Source of the DNA: Chelatococcus sp.
GTDB lineage: Bacteria; Pseudomonadota; Alphaproteobacteria; Rhizobiales; Beijerinckiaceae
Assembly (NCBI GenBank): GCA_003248805.1
Contig: QFQY01000080.1
Location: 1-17,317, forward strand
Length of the DNA: 17,317 bases
Direction: 5' to 3'
Each line of letters starts with the position of its first letter. Within the stretch, counting starts at the first letter, position 1. Made by a program: the position numbers and the translations under genes. A model generated the notes under the pieces. That model ran no database searches, was not told the DNA's origin, and saw only the letters and a list, made by a program, of their open reading frames with translations. Below are positions 15,884-17,317 of the stretch, piece after piece.

Positions 15884-15942
15884 GCCGTCCGCAAGAGAAA
15901 GACCGAACCGGCGGGCCTTGAACCCGCGACAGGAGAGTAGAC

Positions 15943-17317
<1,375 letters not shown>

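Noticed and set aside
15911..15927. Small hairpin before sufB as a terminator or riboswitch
   Set aside because: Only five pairs with a seven-base loop and no T-run; at most a minor effect on sufB translation.

Overview
The window is ordinary, gene-dense, high-GC bacterial chromosome. It suggests an alphaproteobacterium of the order Hyphomicrobiales (Rhizobiales), possibly close to Bosea or a relative. This is inferred from several things: an RNase E whose S1 domain carries a long acidic/arginine-rich insert, the order rne / N-acetylmuramoyl-alanine amidase / PBP1A / prfB, a suf operon that opens with a NifS-type cysteine desulfurase followed by sufB, an Irr-type iron control element, and a palindromic intergenic repeat whose shadow translation (GLVPTIHV-like) is familiar from rhizobial genomes. 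The genus is a guess; no rRNA or other marker is present.

Layout, left to right. (1) Positions 1-817, minus strand: 5' part of rne (RNase E), running off the left edge. (2) 818-1442: a 625-base divergent gap with no convincing gene; it probably holds the long rne leader and the promoters of rne and amiC. (3) 1443-6650, plus strand: amiC-type amidase, mrcA (PBP1A) and prfB (release factor 2, with a programmed +1 frameshift). A very strong bidirectional terminator at 6687-6723 separates prfB from the convergent genes to its right. (4) 6749-8602, minus strand: a membrane-anchored M23 (LytM) metallopeptidase and, upstream of it, a Bcp-type peroxiredoxin. (5) 8844-12287, plus strand: a large AsmA/YhdP-like protein with one N-terminal membrane anchor. 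(6) 12303-14372, minus strand: tyrS and an alpha/beta hydrolase, with a 93-base double-hairpin repeat between them. (7) 14373-14680: divergent control region with a sigma-70-like promoter and an Irr box. (8) 14681-17317, plus strand: NifS-type cysteine desulfurase and sufB (cut by the right edge), the start of an iron-sulfur assembly operon.

Four of the genes build, cut or maintain the cell envelope (amidase, PBP1A, M23 peptidase, AsmA-like protein). Two serve translation (prfB, tyrS), one RNA decay (rne), one peroxide defence (bcp), and the last two Fe-S cluster assembly under probable iron control.

I found no mobile element, CRISPR array, tRNA, rRNA or novel multi-gene system. The most interesting signals are regulatory or structural: the Irr box placed over the suf transcription start, the intergenic repeat with compensatory base changes in both hairpins, the prfB recoding site, the loss of the usual resolving cysteine in Bcp, and a clustering of rare TTAA motifs upstream of the three peptidoglycan genes.
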